Source of the DNA: Pedobacter suwonensis
GTDB lineage: Bacteria > Bacteroidota > Bacteroidia > Sphingobacteriales > Sphingobacteriaceae
Direction: 5' to 3'
Assembly: GCF_900111825.1 (NCBI RefSeq)
Contig: NZ_FOJM01000010.1
Span: forward strand, 176,023-240,022
Length of the DNA stretch: 64,000 bases
A program made the translations under genes and the position numbers. The notes under the pieces were generated by a model. That model worked only from the letters and a program-made list of their open reading frames with translations, made no database searches and was not told the DNA's origin. Below are positions 53,338 to 62,210 of this stretch, one piece after another; the first letter of the stretch is position 1; each line of letters starts with the position of its first letter.

Positions 53338-53595
53338 CATTTCGACCGTAGCGGAGAAATCTGTAATATAAAGTTCTTCTATAGATTTCTCCATTCCGCT
53401 TCGCCCCAGTCGAAAGAACGACCGATCCTTACTAAAAAATCTGCGAGGCCGGGTAGCAGGGAGGAGATGGGATAATTGGAGCGATTTCTTTCTTCCAAAA
53501 ATCGTCATCTCGACCGTAGTGGAGAGATCTTTGGACTTTAAGCATAGAAAGATTTCTCTCCCGAACGTTCGGGACTGCGCTCCAGTCGAAAAGGA
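53338..53595. repeat. two related imperfect palindromic elements
   Basis: Element 1 (53338-53417) begins CATTTCGACCGTAGCGGAG and closes with CTCCATTCCGCTTC...CAGTCGAAAG. Element 2 (53506-53590) begins CATCTCGACCGTAGTGGAG and closes with ...GCGCTCCAGTCGAAAAGG. Each can fold on itself through AAATCT/AGATTT and TCGAC/GTCGA arms. They match in order and spacing and belong to a widespread Bacteroidota repeat family. Confidence 0.7.
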
Positions 53596-53669
53596 CGGCA
53601 ACTGTTCCTATGATATTTTCGGCATGGTAATAAGTTAAGCTATACAAATTTAAGAAGAGACCATATCAT

Positions 53670-54644
53670 CTATACAATCAATCCTATTAATTTAGAATGC
53701 GCTATCGCTTCCGCACTATCATTAAATAAACAAGCTTCCACTCCTTTGTCTTTTACTTTTTTGAGCAATTCTATGGTTTCCACCTCTTTTTCAGGCCGGA
53801 TATTTCGAATATAAACTGCTTCAATGTTTTGCGGGTATTTTTCTACTATCGAACTATAAATTTTCGGGTCCTGCTGCGAGTTATCGCCAAAGAACACAAA
53901 CTTTTGATTAGGGAAGGTATCCAAAATCCTCATCACCCGTAATAATTTGCCTTCATGACCAGTTTTGCCTGTTCTAATTAAATCTTTCCATCTTTTAATT
54001 GTATTTAAAAGAAAAGCACCATCAGGCAGTTTATTAAACCTGAAAGTCTCCACCAAATAATCGTAAAGGTTCCATTCACTACTGCTGACATAAAAAAAAG
54101 GGTTGGGTTGATTTGGCTCCGTGTGTGAAAGGGCGAGTTGCTGATAGTGACTGGCTGTATCGGAAAAGGTTTTACGGGTATGCGGATTCTTGATAAACAA
54201 CTCTCTCAACCTTCTGCCAACAGTTGCCGAATGAGAAACCATCACCGTATCATCCACATCAGAAATAAAAGCGTATTGAGTAATGTGTGGTACATATACC
54301 CTGCCCTCTCCGGTATTCAAAACAGATCCATCCAGATCAACAGCCTCCACTTTAACGTCGTGCCAGCCTGCCGGAACATCATGTCGGGCATCCCATTCAA
54401 ACTTAAAAAAACCATCTCTTTCGGTTTTATGGTAAACCGTCTGATCCAAAAATTGCAAGCGCACCTCAACGAAAGCATAAGGTTTCAGGATAAAGAGTTT
54501 TAAAAGATGGATAATGTTTACAAACAAATTGTTACTGTAAACCTGCCGTGTTTTTGCCTTGCGTTTAAAAACATGACCATAAACAACCAGATTGTGTGCA
54601 TGGCCATAACCGTGATATACTTTAACACTAACAGATTTATTCAT
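53670..54644 (-). CDS. App1-type (DUF2183) phosphatidate phosphatase-like protein
   Basis: A 324-residue protein. The C-terminal half is the DUF2183/App1 catalytic domain: DxDDT motif in FISDVDDTVMVSHSATVGRR (Asp129, Asp131), then SSEWNLYDYL and FVFFGDNSQQDPKIYSSIV, a HAD-like phosphatase. In yeast App1 is a Mg-dependent phosphatidate phosphatase. The N-terminal 120 residues look like a beta-sandwich. It is divergent, 57 bases away, from a diacylglycerol-kinase-like gene with the opposite reaction. Activity here is inferred. Confidence 0.83.
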   Translation of the reverse strand: MNKSVSVKVYHGYGHAHNLVVYGHVFKRKAKTRQVYSNNLFVNIIHLLKLFILKPYAFVEVRLQFLDQTVYHKTERDGFFKFEWDARHDVPAGWHDVKVEAVDLDGSVLNTGEGRVYVPHITQYAFISDVDDTVMVSHSATVGRRLRELFIKNPHTRKTFSDTASHYQQLALSHTEPNQPNPFFYVSSSEWNLYDYLVETFRFNKLPDGAFLLNTIKRWKDLIRTGKTGHEGKLLRVMRILDTFPNQKFVFFGDNSQQDPKIYSSIVEKYPQNIEAVYIRNIRPEKEVETIELLKKVKDKGVEACLFNDSAEAIAHSKLIGLIV

Positions 54645-54701
54645 CTATGTTAAAACAGAGTTTATTTAAAGTTGTTTGTTGATTAAACCATTAGGTAGCA
54701 C

Positions 54702-55574
54702 ATGAAATTATTATTCGTCATCAACCCAGGCTCAGGCAGCCATGATACTAATTTAAAGAAAGTAATTTCTACCCATTTCGATTCAAAAAACACGGAAATT
54801 GATCTTTTTGAATTACCGGAAGACTGCTCTTTAGAAAAGATTAAAGATAAGATCAGAAGTGCAAAAGCAGATCGTGTGGTAGCCGTTGGTGGCGATGGAA
54901 CCTTAAAATTGGTTGCAGAATGTTTATTGCACACAGAAACACCGATCGGCATAGTTCCTGCGGGTTCGGCTAATGGGATGGCAAAAGAATTGGGTATACC
55001 TACTGATATTGAACAGGCTTTAGACATTCTGGATGAAGGCCATCTGCAAAAAATCCACGTGGTTAAACTTAACGACGAGATTTGCATCCACTTATCCGAT
55101 TTGGGCTTTAATGCCTACCTGGTAAAGAAATTTGATACCCTGCCACAACGTGGTATGTTGGGCTACGCAAAAGCTACATGGCATGCCTTGTGGAACCATA
55201 AGCGAATGGATGTACAGTTGAAACTTAAAGATAAAACCATTACTTCTAAAGCAGCTATGGTTGCCATTGCCAATGCTACCATGTACGGAACCGGGTTAAA
55301 GATTAATCCTGACGGAAAATTAGATGATGATCTTTTTGAAGTGGTTTTAGTTAAAGATTACTCCTACCTGGAAATTATAAAGATATGGATCACTAAATTA
55401 CCCTTCAACCCAAAAAAAATAGAGGTGTTTCAAACTGCTGAAGTAAAAATTTCCTCTAAACATAAAGCGCACTTCCAGGTAGATGGAGAGTACGTTGGAA
55501 AGTTAAATACAGTCGAAGCAAAAATCCTTCCTGCCGCCATAACAGTGGTTTTACCTGAAGCATTAAAAAACTGA
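54702..55574 (+). CDS. diacylglycerol kinase-like lipid kinase (YegS/BmrU family)
   Basis: A 290-residue lipid kinase. The nucleotide-binding motif GGDGT (residues 63-67) lies in VVAVGGDGTLKLVAECLL. NPGSGS at the N-terminus and GIVPAGSANGMAKELGIP form the family's phosphate and substrate loops. The C-terminal beta domain (HFQVDGEYVGKLNTVEAKILP) is complete. It should phosphorylate diacylglycerol or a related lipid at the membrane surface. It overlaps the convergent gene's end by 12 bases. Confidence 0.9.
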   Translation: MKLLFVINPGSGSHDTNLKKVISTHFDSKNTEIDLFELPEDCSLEKIKDKIRSAKADRVVAVGGDGTLKLVAECLLHTETPIGIVPAGSANGMAKELGIPTDIEQALDILDEGHLQKIHVVKLNDEICIHLSDLGFNAYLVKKFDTLPQRGMLGYAKATWHALWNHKRMDVQLKLKDKTITSKAAMVAIANATMYGTGLKINPDGKLDDDLFEVVLVKDYSYLEIIKIWITKLPFNPKKIEVFQTAEVKISSKHKAHFQVDGEYVGKLNTVEAKILPAAITVVLPEALKN

Positions 55575-55952
55575 TCGATGAATTTTGATCGTAAAATATA
55601 ACCTGAAAAATTCGGCAATAAAACAGATCCGGAATAAAATATCAAACCACCTCTCGCCCAGACTTAACATTTCAGGCAAAAAAGTGATAAAACCGATTGA
55701 AAATACCCATACGATTAAACGGAAGGGAAATTGAATGTAATAGGCAATAAAACCAAATTTCTTAAATAAGATTAATCCGATTGCCGAAATAAACAATGAT
55801 ACAAATAAGGGCAATAGTAAAATTACTTTAGCCTGTGAAAGGATCTGATCAGGAATTTCATTTAAATGCGTTAAAATCTGCCAAAATTGTCTGGCTAACA
55901 AAAAGATGCTGATGAGATCCAACAAAGCAAAAAATCGGCCGGTGTTCTTCAT
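55563..55952 (-). CDS. small integral membrane protein of unknown function
   Basis: A 129-residue membrane protein with three or four helices (about residues 8-28, 42-63, 70-95 and 108-122). There is no motif I recognise. Its start overlaps the stop of the upstream TonB-domain gene by one base (TAATG), so they are co-translated. Confidence 0.7.
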   Translation of the reverse strand: MKNTGRFFALLDLISIFLLARQFWQILTHLNEIPDQILSQAKVILLLPLFVSLFISAIGLILFKKFGFIAYYIQFPFRLIVWVFSIGFITFLPEMLSLGERWFDILFRICFIAEFFRLYFTIKIHRSVF

Positions 55953-56605
55953 TACTTACAATACTTTGCTAAATAATCATCTGCTATTTTGCTTCCCATG
56001 TATTTAACAAAAAGGAAATCTTCACAGGCGCCTTGTTTATCGCCCTGTTTTATCTTTTTTAAGCCCATTTGAATGCGGTCTTCGAGGTATTCATCATCTA
56101 TACCCAGCTGATTTTTGATTGCTATAATCTGAACTTCTTGTCCGGGTTTGGCCTGATCAATGTTCTTATAGAAATTAATTACTGAATTGGTGAGTGCCTC
56201 TTCAGCCTGATAATTGCGAATGGCTTCTTGAACCGCTTCATTTGATTTCCCTTCGCAATTGTAGCCTTGCAGTTTAAAATTAACCGGAGCCACGATCGAA
56301 ACGGTTGTATCATAACCCGCCGGAACCTGCCACTTACCGCTGCTCATTCTAATTAAGCGTAGCGCTTCTTGGTCTAAGTCAGATAATATGCCTTTGCTCA
56401 CTTTCGAAAAATAAACTTTCCCCTGTGCATTAAGCTTAAAACTGATGTTCACTGTACCCTGGATACAATTATCTTTAGAGAACTGTGGATAGATGGTATT
56501 TTGCGTTAAGAAGTTTGTAAAACCATTTTTACCGGATTTAAACTGAACCTGGGCTATGGCCAGCGAGCAAGAGAAAAACAAGCAGATGGTGAACAGTTTT
56601 TTCAT
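55952..56605 (-). CDS. periplasmic protein with TonB C-terminal-like domain
   Basis: A 217-residue exported protein with signal peptide (MKKLFTICLFFSCSLAIA, cut before QV). A TonB C-terminal-like domain follows (residues 30-110: NTIYPQFSKDNCIQGTVNISFKLNAQGKVYFSKVSKGILSDLDQEALRLIR). Next is a helical, Sel1-like or TPR-like tail with GLKKIKQGDKQGACEDFLFVKYMG. No membrane anchor is present, so it cannot work as a normal energy-coupling TonB by itself. Confidence 0.8.
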   Translation of the reverse strand: MKKLFTICLFFSCSLAIAQVQFKSGKNGFTNFLTQNTIYPQFSKDNCIQGTVNISFKLNAQGKVYFSKVSKGILSDLDQEALRLIRMSSGKWQVPAGYDTTVSIVAPVNFKLQGYNCEGKSNEAVQEAIRNYQAEEALTNSVINFYKNIDQAKPGQEVQIIAIKNQLGIDDEYLEDRIQMGLKKIKQGDKQGACEDFLFVKYMGSKIADDYLAKYCK

Positions 56606-56640
56606 TGTACTAATTTACTAAAAAAAGCTGAAAGCATTTT

Positions 56641-56892
56641 ACCACAGAGAGACACTGGGTTTTTCACAGAGAAAATGAGCGTTTTAATTTAATGGTAAGG
56701 TCGTCATTACCACGCAGGTGGAACCACGGAGTGCTCAGCGAAGCTAATCTTAAATCGTATTCAAGTAGCGATCGTTGTAAGATTGCTTAGCGGCTGAAAA
56801 AGCCTTCTTATAATGACCTTCCCCGCAGCACTTCATCGCAAACAATTCTCTCTCTGTGTCCTCCGTGCCTTCCCCTCTATTTTCTCTGTGGT
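56641..56892. repeat. repeat element with ACCACAGAGA terminal inverted repeats
   Basis: ACCACAGAGA (56641-56650) and TCTCTGTGGT (56883-56892) are inverted ends of a 252-base non-coding segment. It also holds a GAACCACGGAGTGCTCAGCGAAG fragment near 56728 related to the one at 44067. This looks like one repeat inserted into another. Confidence 0.6.
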
Positions 56893-56898
56893 TAAAAA

Positions 56899-57585
56899 CT
56901 AAGAAAAAGTTGTTCTCAAAATAAACTCCGGATCAGGGCAATTGGTTAGGTATTTTTTGCGCTCACTAAACTTACATACACCCGGATAGTCGCCTTCTAA
57001 TCCGTGCATATCTTCGATAAGCTGAAAATGAAGGTGTGGAGGCCAGCAACCGTTTTCATCCTTATTACCGAATTCGGCAAATCTTGCACCTGCTTTTATT
57101 GGCATTCCTTCGCTTAGATTACTTAAAGAAGCTAAATTCAGGTGACCGTAAAGTGCATTAAATTTGTACCCTGCAATATTATAAGTCAGAATGATGGTTG
57201 CACCGTAATCGCCAAAGTTGTTGTTATTGGCAAAGCTATGAACGGTTGCATCGTAAAAATTGTAAACTGGTGTTCCTGCCATCCCCCAGATATCTACCCC
57301 TAAATGCAACCTGCGAGGTTCTTCTTCCGTATCAAAATGTGCGCTTCGCGAATAAATGCTACGGTGCTCGTTGTATCCACCAATTCCGTATCGCGCATCA
57401 TTTTTAAGCAGCTTTTCATTTACCCAATCAGAAAACATATTGGTATCGTTCAAAACCTCATCTGTTAATTCCGTATTGGATGCGGTAAAATCAAGAGGCA
57501 AAAGCCGATCGTTTTTTACATCGAAATCAACAACTTTTTGGATTAATGCAGCATTTGATTGAATAACCTGACCGAAAGTTCGCAT
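56899..57585 (-). CDS. M23-family (LytM-type) peptidase-like protein
   Basis: A 228-residue protein with the M23 zinc ligands: His94 and Asp98 in RRLHLGVDIWG, His148 in NALYGHLN, and His184/His186 in PPHLHFQL. The domain fills residues 80-200. There is no signal peptide or membrane anchor, which is unusual for a peptidoglycan endopeptidase, so the protein may be cytoplasmic or exported in another way. It is co-directional with, and seven bases after, the hemolysin-III gene. Confidence 0.85.
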   Translation of the reverse strand: MRTFGQVIQSNAALIQKVVDFDVKNDRLLPLDFTASNTELTDEVLNDTNMFSDWVNEKLLKNDARYGIGGYNEHRSIYSRSAHFDTEEEPRRLHLGVDIWGMAGTPVYNFYDATVHSFANNNNFGDYGATIILTYNIAGYKFNALYGHLNLASLSNLSEGMPIKAGARFAEFGNKDENGCWPPHLHFQLIEDMHGLEGDYPGVCKFSERKKYLTNCPDPEFILRTTFS

Positions 57586-57591
57586 CTGTAA

Positions 57592-58221
57592 TTATTTAAA
57601 GATATACACGAAATTATAAATGTAATGCGATAATGCACCACCAATTACAAATAGATGCCAAAGTTCGTGGCTGTGCATCCACCTGGATAATTGCTTATCT
57701 TTTGCATAATAATAAGTGCCGCCTATATAAAAAATACCGCCCAAAAGCAGCCAGAAAATCGCCCCTAAGGGCAAAGTCCCCAACATTTTCTGAAGCAAAG
57801 GAACGATTAAGCAGCCCATTAAGATATAGATGGATAATGATATGGCTGTACTTTTTAAACGGTTAAAAATTTTGAGCAGACAGCCGGCAATGGCAATAAT
57901 CCATACAACAGCAAACAAGCCCCAACTTAGCCAGCCATCAAAAACCATTAAGGCTGTAGGACTGTAAGAGCCGGCAATCATGAGGTAAATGCAGCAATGG
58001 TCAAACTTTTGCCAAAAACGTATCCCGTAATCGGTAGCCGGATAACCATGATACATGGCACTAACACCAAAAAGAATAAAAGTTCCGATGCTGTAAATCC
58101 ACGCAGCGGTATATTCAATTGGTGTATTGCATTTTTGGAGCAAAAAGTATCCGGCCGGGATTGCTACCAAAGCCGGTATAAAGTGCGTGAAGAAATTAAC
58201 GGGTTCCCTTAGTTTCCTCAC
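57592..58221 (-). CDS. hemolysin III / PAQR family membrane protein
   Basis: A 209-residue protein with seven membrane helices. The PAQR metal-site motifs are present: REPVNFFTHFIPA, SAMYHGYPATD, FDHCCIYLMIAGSYSP and, near the end, HELWHLFVIGGALSHY with the conserved His residues. Bacterial members are thought to be zinc-dependent hydrolases; cytolysis is a historical label only. It lies between rbfA (five bases upstream) and the M23 gene. Confidence 0.93.
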   Translation of the reverse strand: MRKLREPVNFFTHFIPALVAIPAGYFLLQKCNTPIEYTAAWIYSIGTFILFGVSAMYHGYPATDYGIRFWQKFDHCCIYLMIAGSYSPTALMVFDGWLSWGLFAVVWIIAIAGCLLKIFNRLKSTAISLSIYILMGCLIVPLLQKMLGTLPLGAIFWLLLGGIFYIGGTYYYAKDKQLSRWMHSHELWHLFVIGGALSHYIYNFVYIFK

Positions 58222-58226
58222 AAAAA

Positions 58227-58604
58227 TTATTCGCTGTCCTCGTCTTTTTGCCTCGGCTCTTTTGCAATCTTATCAAAAAGATGATCCATGCGTTCTACAT
58301 ACTCGTTGGTATCATCCACAAAGAAAGTAAGTTCTGGCACCACCCTTACCTGGTGGCGGATTCTGCTTCCCAGTTTATACCTGATTTCTCCGGCATGCGA
58401 ATTCACCGTATTGATTGAAAGTGTTGTATTATTGGTATTTAAAAAGCTGAGGTAAACTTTAGCCACTGCCAAATCTGGCGAAACCCTTACCCGGGTAATG
58501 GTTACCAATGTATTAGGCAAAAATGCAGCACCTTCACGCTGAAAAACCTGTGCCAACTCCTCTTGTAATACTCCTGCAAATTTCTGCTGACGTTTACTTT
58601 CCAT
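58227..58604 (-). CDS. rbfA: ribosome-binding factor A
   Basis: A 125-residue RbfA with the KH-type fold: QQKFAGVLQEELAQVFQREG, VTITRVRVSPDLAVAKVYLSFL, and the closing RIRHQVRVVPELTFFVDDTNEYVERMDHLFDKI. It binds the 30S subunit during maturation of the 16S 5' end. ATG 58604 is used. Its normal infB/truB neighbours are absent; hemolysin III and an M23 gene follow it. Confidence 0.95.
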   Translation of the reverse strand: MESKRQQKFAGVLQEELAQVFQREGAAFLPNTLVTITRVRVSPDLAVAKVYLSFLNTNNTTLSINTVNSHAGEIRYKLGSRIRHQVRVVPELTFFVDDTNEYVERMDHLFDKIAKEPRQKDEDSE

Positions 58605-58616
58605 AATGTTATAATT

Positions 58617-58713
58617 ATCAATTACCAATGATCAATTACCAGACGATTCAATCCAGGTAATATCGATTGATAAGGTTTTAAAATCATCAATAACCAATGT
58701 TCAATTATCAGAC
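58617..58713. repeat. imperfect 28-base direct repeat
   Basis: Two copies (58617-58644 and 58686-58713) match at 25 of 28 positions, starting ATCAATTACCAATG and ATCAATAACCAATG and both ending CAGAC. They lie in the rbfA upstream region. Confidence 0.55.
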
Positions 58714-58817
58714 CATAACTCATCTGCTAATATTAAATTGGAAGACTATAAAATTTAAAATGCAAACTGATGAAATTGATCAACTCAGTTTTTTGTAAAA
58801 ATACTTATATTTAATTA

Positions 58818-59173
58818 ATGAGCAACGGAACCAACTTTAATCTCGAAGAAAGGACTTTTTTATTCGCCCAATCCGTTAGGTCTTATTGTAAAAAGGTTAC
58901 CCATAATATTATCAACATTCAAGACATTAAACAAGTTGTTCGGTCTTCAGGTTCTGTTTCTGCAAATTACATCGAAGCCAATGAATCTTTAAGCAAAGCA
59001 GATTTATTTACAGAATAAAGATCTGCAGAAAAGAAGCTAAGGAGACTAAACTCTGGCTCAATCTTATCGATATAGAAGATAAAAAAGATCTAGAACCTAT
59101 AAAACTACTTTTAGTTAGTGAAGCAAATCAACCCATGTTAATTTTTAATGCTATTATCGAGAAATCCCAATAG
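58818..59173 (+). pseudogene. frameshifted four-helix-bundle protein (23S rRNA intervening-sequence family)
   Basis: The first frame encodes 66 residues (NFNLEERTFLFAQSVRSYCKKV, VRSSGSVSANYIEANESLSKADLF) and stops at 59018. From 59012 the -1 frame continues the same family without a start codon: RIKICRKEAKETKLWLNLID and on through IEDKKDLEPIKLLL to a stop at 59173. A single-base deletion near 59010 explains both halves. Complete, it would be about 118 residues, the normal length. A sequencing error would have the same appearance. Confidence 0.8.
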
Positions 59174-59280
59174 CAAAAGATCAAATTACAATAATCAATT
59201 TTTATTCTGAAAATTGATTATTGTTGATTAGTTATTTGTGCTCCAGGCTCGTTTGAATATTGATTATTGTTTTTTGGTCA

Positions 59281-60471
59281 CTAATATAAAAGGTTGCTAT
59301 CATACGGATACCTTGCCACATGTGCAGCCCTGATTTTATCGTATAATAACGTTTTAAATTCTTCTATATTCTCTTTCTGAGTGGCTGAAATAAACAGGAC
59401 TGGTACTTTGCCATGACTCATCCAGCTGTTTTTAAATTCTTCCAGTGTTAATTTACCGTCGTCATCGTCTCCTTCTACTTCCGGCGAAACGTAAGCGTCA
59501 ATTTTATTAAATACCAGGATCATATCCTTATCAATTGCACCAATATCTTTTAAGGTTTCATTAACGGTATTGATCTGATCTTCGAAATTTGGATGCGAAA
59601 CGTCTACCACATGGATCAGCAAATCTGCTTCCCTAACTTCATCCAAAGTAGATTTAAAGCACTCTACCAAATGGTGAGGTAATTTGCGGATAAACCCAAC
59701 GGTATCAGAAAGCAGGAATGGTAAATTCTCGATTACTACTTTGCGTACAGTAGTATCCAAAGTAGCAAACAGTTTATTTTCTGCGAATACTTCCGATTTC
59801 GACAACATATTCATGATGGTTGATTTACCCACGTTGGTATAACCTACCAAAGCTACCCGAATCAGCTGACCGCGGTTTTTACGTTGTGTTTCGTTTTGCC
59901 TGTCTATATTTCTCAGACGTTCTTTTAGTAAAGAGATTTTATTTAAAATAATCCGCCTATCACTTTCAATCTGCGTTTCACCCGGCCCACGCATCCCGAT
60001 ACCACCTTTCTGGCGTTCTAAGTGCGTCCACATCCCTGTTAAGCGTGGTAAAACATACTGTAACTGGGCCAGTTCTACCTGAGTCTTGGCCTGAGCAGTT
60101 TGAGCCCTGTTGGCAAAAATATCAAGAATTAAATTACTCCGGTCTAATACCTTAACACCCAGTTCACGGTCTATATTCCGCAGTTGCGACGGCGATAATT
60201 CATCATCAAATACTACAGTATCAATTTCTTCTGATTTTACATACGCTTTTATCTCTTCCAGTTTTCCGGTTCCCACAAAGGTAGCACGATCAGGCTTAAG
60301 CATTTTTTGCGTAAAAACTTTCTCCACCTTCCCACCGGCTGTATCTACCAAAAAGGCCAGCTCGTCTAAATATTCTTTTGTTTGGGCTTCCTTCTCGCCA
60401 GGCGTAACCACACCGACTAAAATTGCCCTTTCCTGCACTACGGCAGTATCATAAAATTTTTGTTTTCCCAT
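59281..60471 (-). CDS. hflX: GTPase HflX
   Basis: A 396-residue HflX. The N-terminal domain carries DELAFLVDTAGGKV and GTGKLEEIKAYV, then the long helical linker with MTHLERQKGGIGMRGPGETQIESDRR-type sequence. The G domain has G1 GYTNVGKST (210-218), LSDTVGFIRKLPHHLVECFKSTLDEV, NKID and SATQKENI. It is a ribosome-splitting, heat-responsive GTPase. ATG 60471 is chosen because TATCTTTG ends ten bases before it; an upstream in-frame codon at 60522 lies beyond the promoter. Confidence 0.95.
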   Translation of the reverse strand: MGKQKFYDTAVVQERAILVGVVTPGEKEAQTKEYLDELAFLVDTAGGKVEKVFTQKMLKPDRATFVGTGKLEEIKAYVKSEEIDTVVFDDELSPSQLRNIDRELGVKVLDRSNLILDIFANRAQTAQAKTQVELAQLQYVLPRLTGMWTHLERQKGGIGMRGPGETQIESDRRIILNKISLLKERLRNIDRQNETQRKNRGQLIRVALVGYTNVGKSTIMNMLSKSEVFAENKLFATLDTTVRKVVIENLPFLLSDTVGFIRKLPHHLVECFKSTLDEVREADLLIHVVDVSHPNFEDQINTVNETLKDIGAIDKDMILVFNKIDAYVSPEVEGDDDDGKLTLEEFKNSWMSHGKVPVLFISATQKENIEEFKTLLYDKIRAAHVARYPYDSNLLY

Positions 60472-60481
60472 GTAATTGATA

Positions 60482-60489
60482 CAAAGATA
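60482..60489 (-). promoter_or_regulatory. -7 promoter box (TATCTTTG) of hflX
   Basis: A perfect TAnnTTTG match on the minus strand, ten bases ahead of ATG 60471, giving a leader of only a few bases. Confidence 0.55.
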
Positions 60490-60524
60490 CAAAATTTGCG
60501 AACGTGTATTTTTTTTGTTCAAAC

Positions 60525-60549
60525 CCCGCAGGTTTTTAAAACCTCCGGG
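60525..60549. repeat. palindrome between trpC and hflX, GGTTTT-AAAACC core
   Basis: CCCGCAGGTTTT and AAAACCTCCGGG pair with one C/C mismatch around a single T. No T tract follows on the minus strand, so it is a weak terminator at best. The core matches the palindrome at 11067-11097. Confidence 0.55.
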
Positions 60550-60561
60550 ATTTATAAAAGG

Positions 60562-61344
60562 CTAAATCTGCGCCACAAATTCTTTGATAGAAGCTCCGGG
60601 ATTATCGGTTTTCATAAAATTTTCACCAATTAAAAATCCGTTAAACCCTGCGGCTTTCAATTCTTTTATGGTCTGCGGATCACTAATGGCGCTTTCCGAA
60701 ATCTTTAAAAATTTATCCGGAATTTTATTTACTAAATCGAACGAAGTCTGGATATCGACTGTAAAATCAGCCAGGTTCCGGTTGTTTACCCCAATAGCAT
60801 CTAAATGAGGCGAAATACTTCTTTCCAGCTCTTCATGATTATGCACTTCTAAAAGCACATTTAAACCAAGATTATGTGCAAATTTTCCGAAATCATTGAT
60901 CTGTTGCGGTGTTAATATCGAAGCAATCAACAGAATAATATCGGCACCCCAGGCTTTAGCTTCAAGGATCTGGTATTCATCGATCATGAAGTCCTTTCTT
61001 AAAATCGGAATATTGTTTGCAGCGCGTGCAGCCAGAATATCATCGGTTTTACCACCAAAAAAATCTACATCTGTTAATACCGATAGTGCAGATGCCCCGG
61101 CGGCATTATATGCCTGCGTTACTTCTCCAACATCGGCAATGCCATTAATTAAACCTTTTGAAGGAGACCGGCGCTTAAATTCGGCAATAATACCCGTCCG
61201 ATCTTCAGCTAATAAAAAGTCTTTAAAAGAATAAGGTTTCCGCTTAAAATGGGGCGAATTTTCTAAATCCGTTATGGAAACCAAGGCTTTCGCATCGGCA
61301 ATTTCTTCTTTTTTTCGTATTACGATTTTATCTAGTATGTTCAT
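60562..61344 (-). CDS. trpC: indole-3-glycerol phosphate synthase
   Basis: A 260-residue TIM-barrel TrpC. The N-terminal substrate motif IAEFKRRSPSKG, the catalytic Lys in ILRKDFMIDEYQ, LLEVHNHEELE, IGVNNRNL and the closing phosphate loop SESAISDPQ and GFLIGENFMK are all present. It forms indole-3-glycerol phosphate from CdRP in tryptophan synthesis. Not fused to TrpF. It follows trpG after a 206-base gap that holds only repeat-like sequence (GGCGTTTCGACAGGCTCAACG near 61427) where trpD would be expected. Confidence 0.95.
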   Translation of the reverse strand: MNILDKIVIRKKEEIADAKALVSITDLENSPHFKRKPYSFKDFLLAEDRTGIIAEFKRRSPSKGLINGIADVGEVTQAYNAAGASALSVLTDVDFFGGKTDDILAARAANNIPILRKDFMIDEYQILEAKAWGADIILLIASILTPQQINDFGKFAHNLGLNVLLEVHNHEELERSISPHLDAIGVNNRNLADFTVDIQTSFDLVNKIPDKFLKISESAISDPQTIKELKAAGFNGFLIGENFMKTDNPGASIKEFVAQI

Positions 61345-61550
61345 TTATCAATCTGTTAAGAGGGGCATCTCAAATATGTAATTTTCATCCTGGCTTATTG
61401 AAGAAGTTTTAATAACTTCTTGCGCGGCGTTTCGACAGGCTCAACGTGACAAAATTTTAAAAAAGGTGATATACCTCATCTAAAATTTTATCATTTCAAT
61501 CAATTGAGACCCTGATGCAAATTCAGCATGAAGACCGGGTGAAAAAAGTG
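61345..61550. repeat. repeat-filled gap between trpG and trpC
   Basis: The gap holds a repeat-type sequence (GCGCGGCGTTTCGACAGG and CTCAACGTGAC) and GAAGTTTTAATAACTTC, an 8-bp palindrome. There is no reading frame resembling anthranilate phosphoribosyltransferase. Confidence 0.55.
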
Positions 61551-62165
61551 CTAGAACGAAGCGGTTAACCAATTCTCCATCATTTGTTTGCCATGTTCTG
61601 TAAGCACACTTTCAGGGTGAAACTGTACACCACGCACATCCAGCGTTTCATGTCTTAACGCCATAATTTCATTCTTATGATCTCTGGCTGTAATTTTTAA
61701 ACATGAAGGAAAATTATCCTGACTCACTACCCAGCTATGGTAACGTCCAACGTTAATGGTTTGCGGACATTCCCAAAACAAAGGCTCATCACCATCTACA
61801 ACCGTAACTGGCGTAGCAATACCATGCATTGGCCTGCCTAAGTTGTACAATGTACCACCAAATGCTTCTGCAATGGCCTGTTGCCCTAAACATACCCCAA
61901 AAATACTTTTTGTCGGCGCGTAAGTTCTGATTACATCCAGCAATAAACCCGCTTCTTCCGGAATGCCCGGACCTGGTGAAAGCAATATTTTATCGTATTT
62001 CTCTACATCAGCCAAATCGAATTTATCATTTCTCCAAACTTCAGCTTCATAACCAACTTCGTTAATTAAATGCACCAGGTTATAGGTAAAACTGTCATAA
62101 TTATCGATTACCAGAACCACCCCCTTGGCCCCCGAAGGGAGATTACTATTTATATTTTTTTCCAT
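61551..62165 (-). CDS. trpG: anthranilate synthase component II (glutamine amidotransferase)
   Basis: A 204-residue glutaminase subunit: LVIDNYDSFTYNLVHL, LLSPGPGIPEEAG, nucleophile Cys92 in GVCLGQQAIAEAFGG, and the catalytic His/Glu in VQFHPESVLTEHG. It supplies ammonia to TrpE. The first 14 residues are a short, weakly conserved extension. It lies 45 bases downstream of trpE, in the same transcript. Confidence 0.95.
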   Translation of the reverse strand: MEKNINSNLPSGAKGVVLVIDNYDSFTYNLVHLINEVGYEAEVWRNDKFDLADVEKYDKILLSPGPGIPEEAGLLLDVIRTYAPTKSIFGVCLGQQAIAEAFGGTLYNLGRPMHGIATPVTVVDGDEPLFWECPQTINVGRYHSWVVSQDNFPSCLKITARDHKNEIMALRHETLDVRGVQFHPESVLTEHGKQMMENWLTASF

Positions 62166-62210
62166 TGTATTCCTTACTATTGGATTTTACTCCAGACTGA
62201 AAACTCCAAA

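Noticed and set aside
60525..60549. Terminator of the trp operon
   Set aside because: The hairpin is stable, but the minus strand has no U tract after it and a related palindrome occurs elsewhere without a gene end, so it is listed as a repeat.
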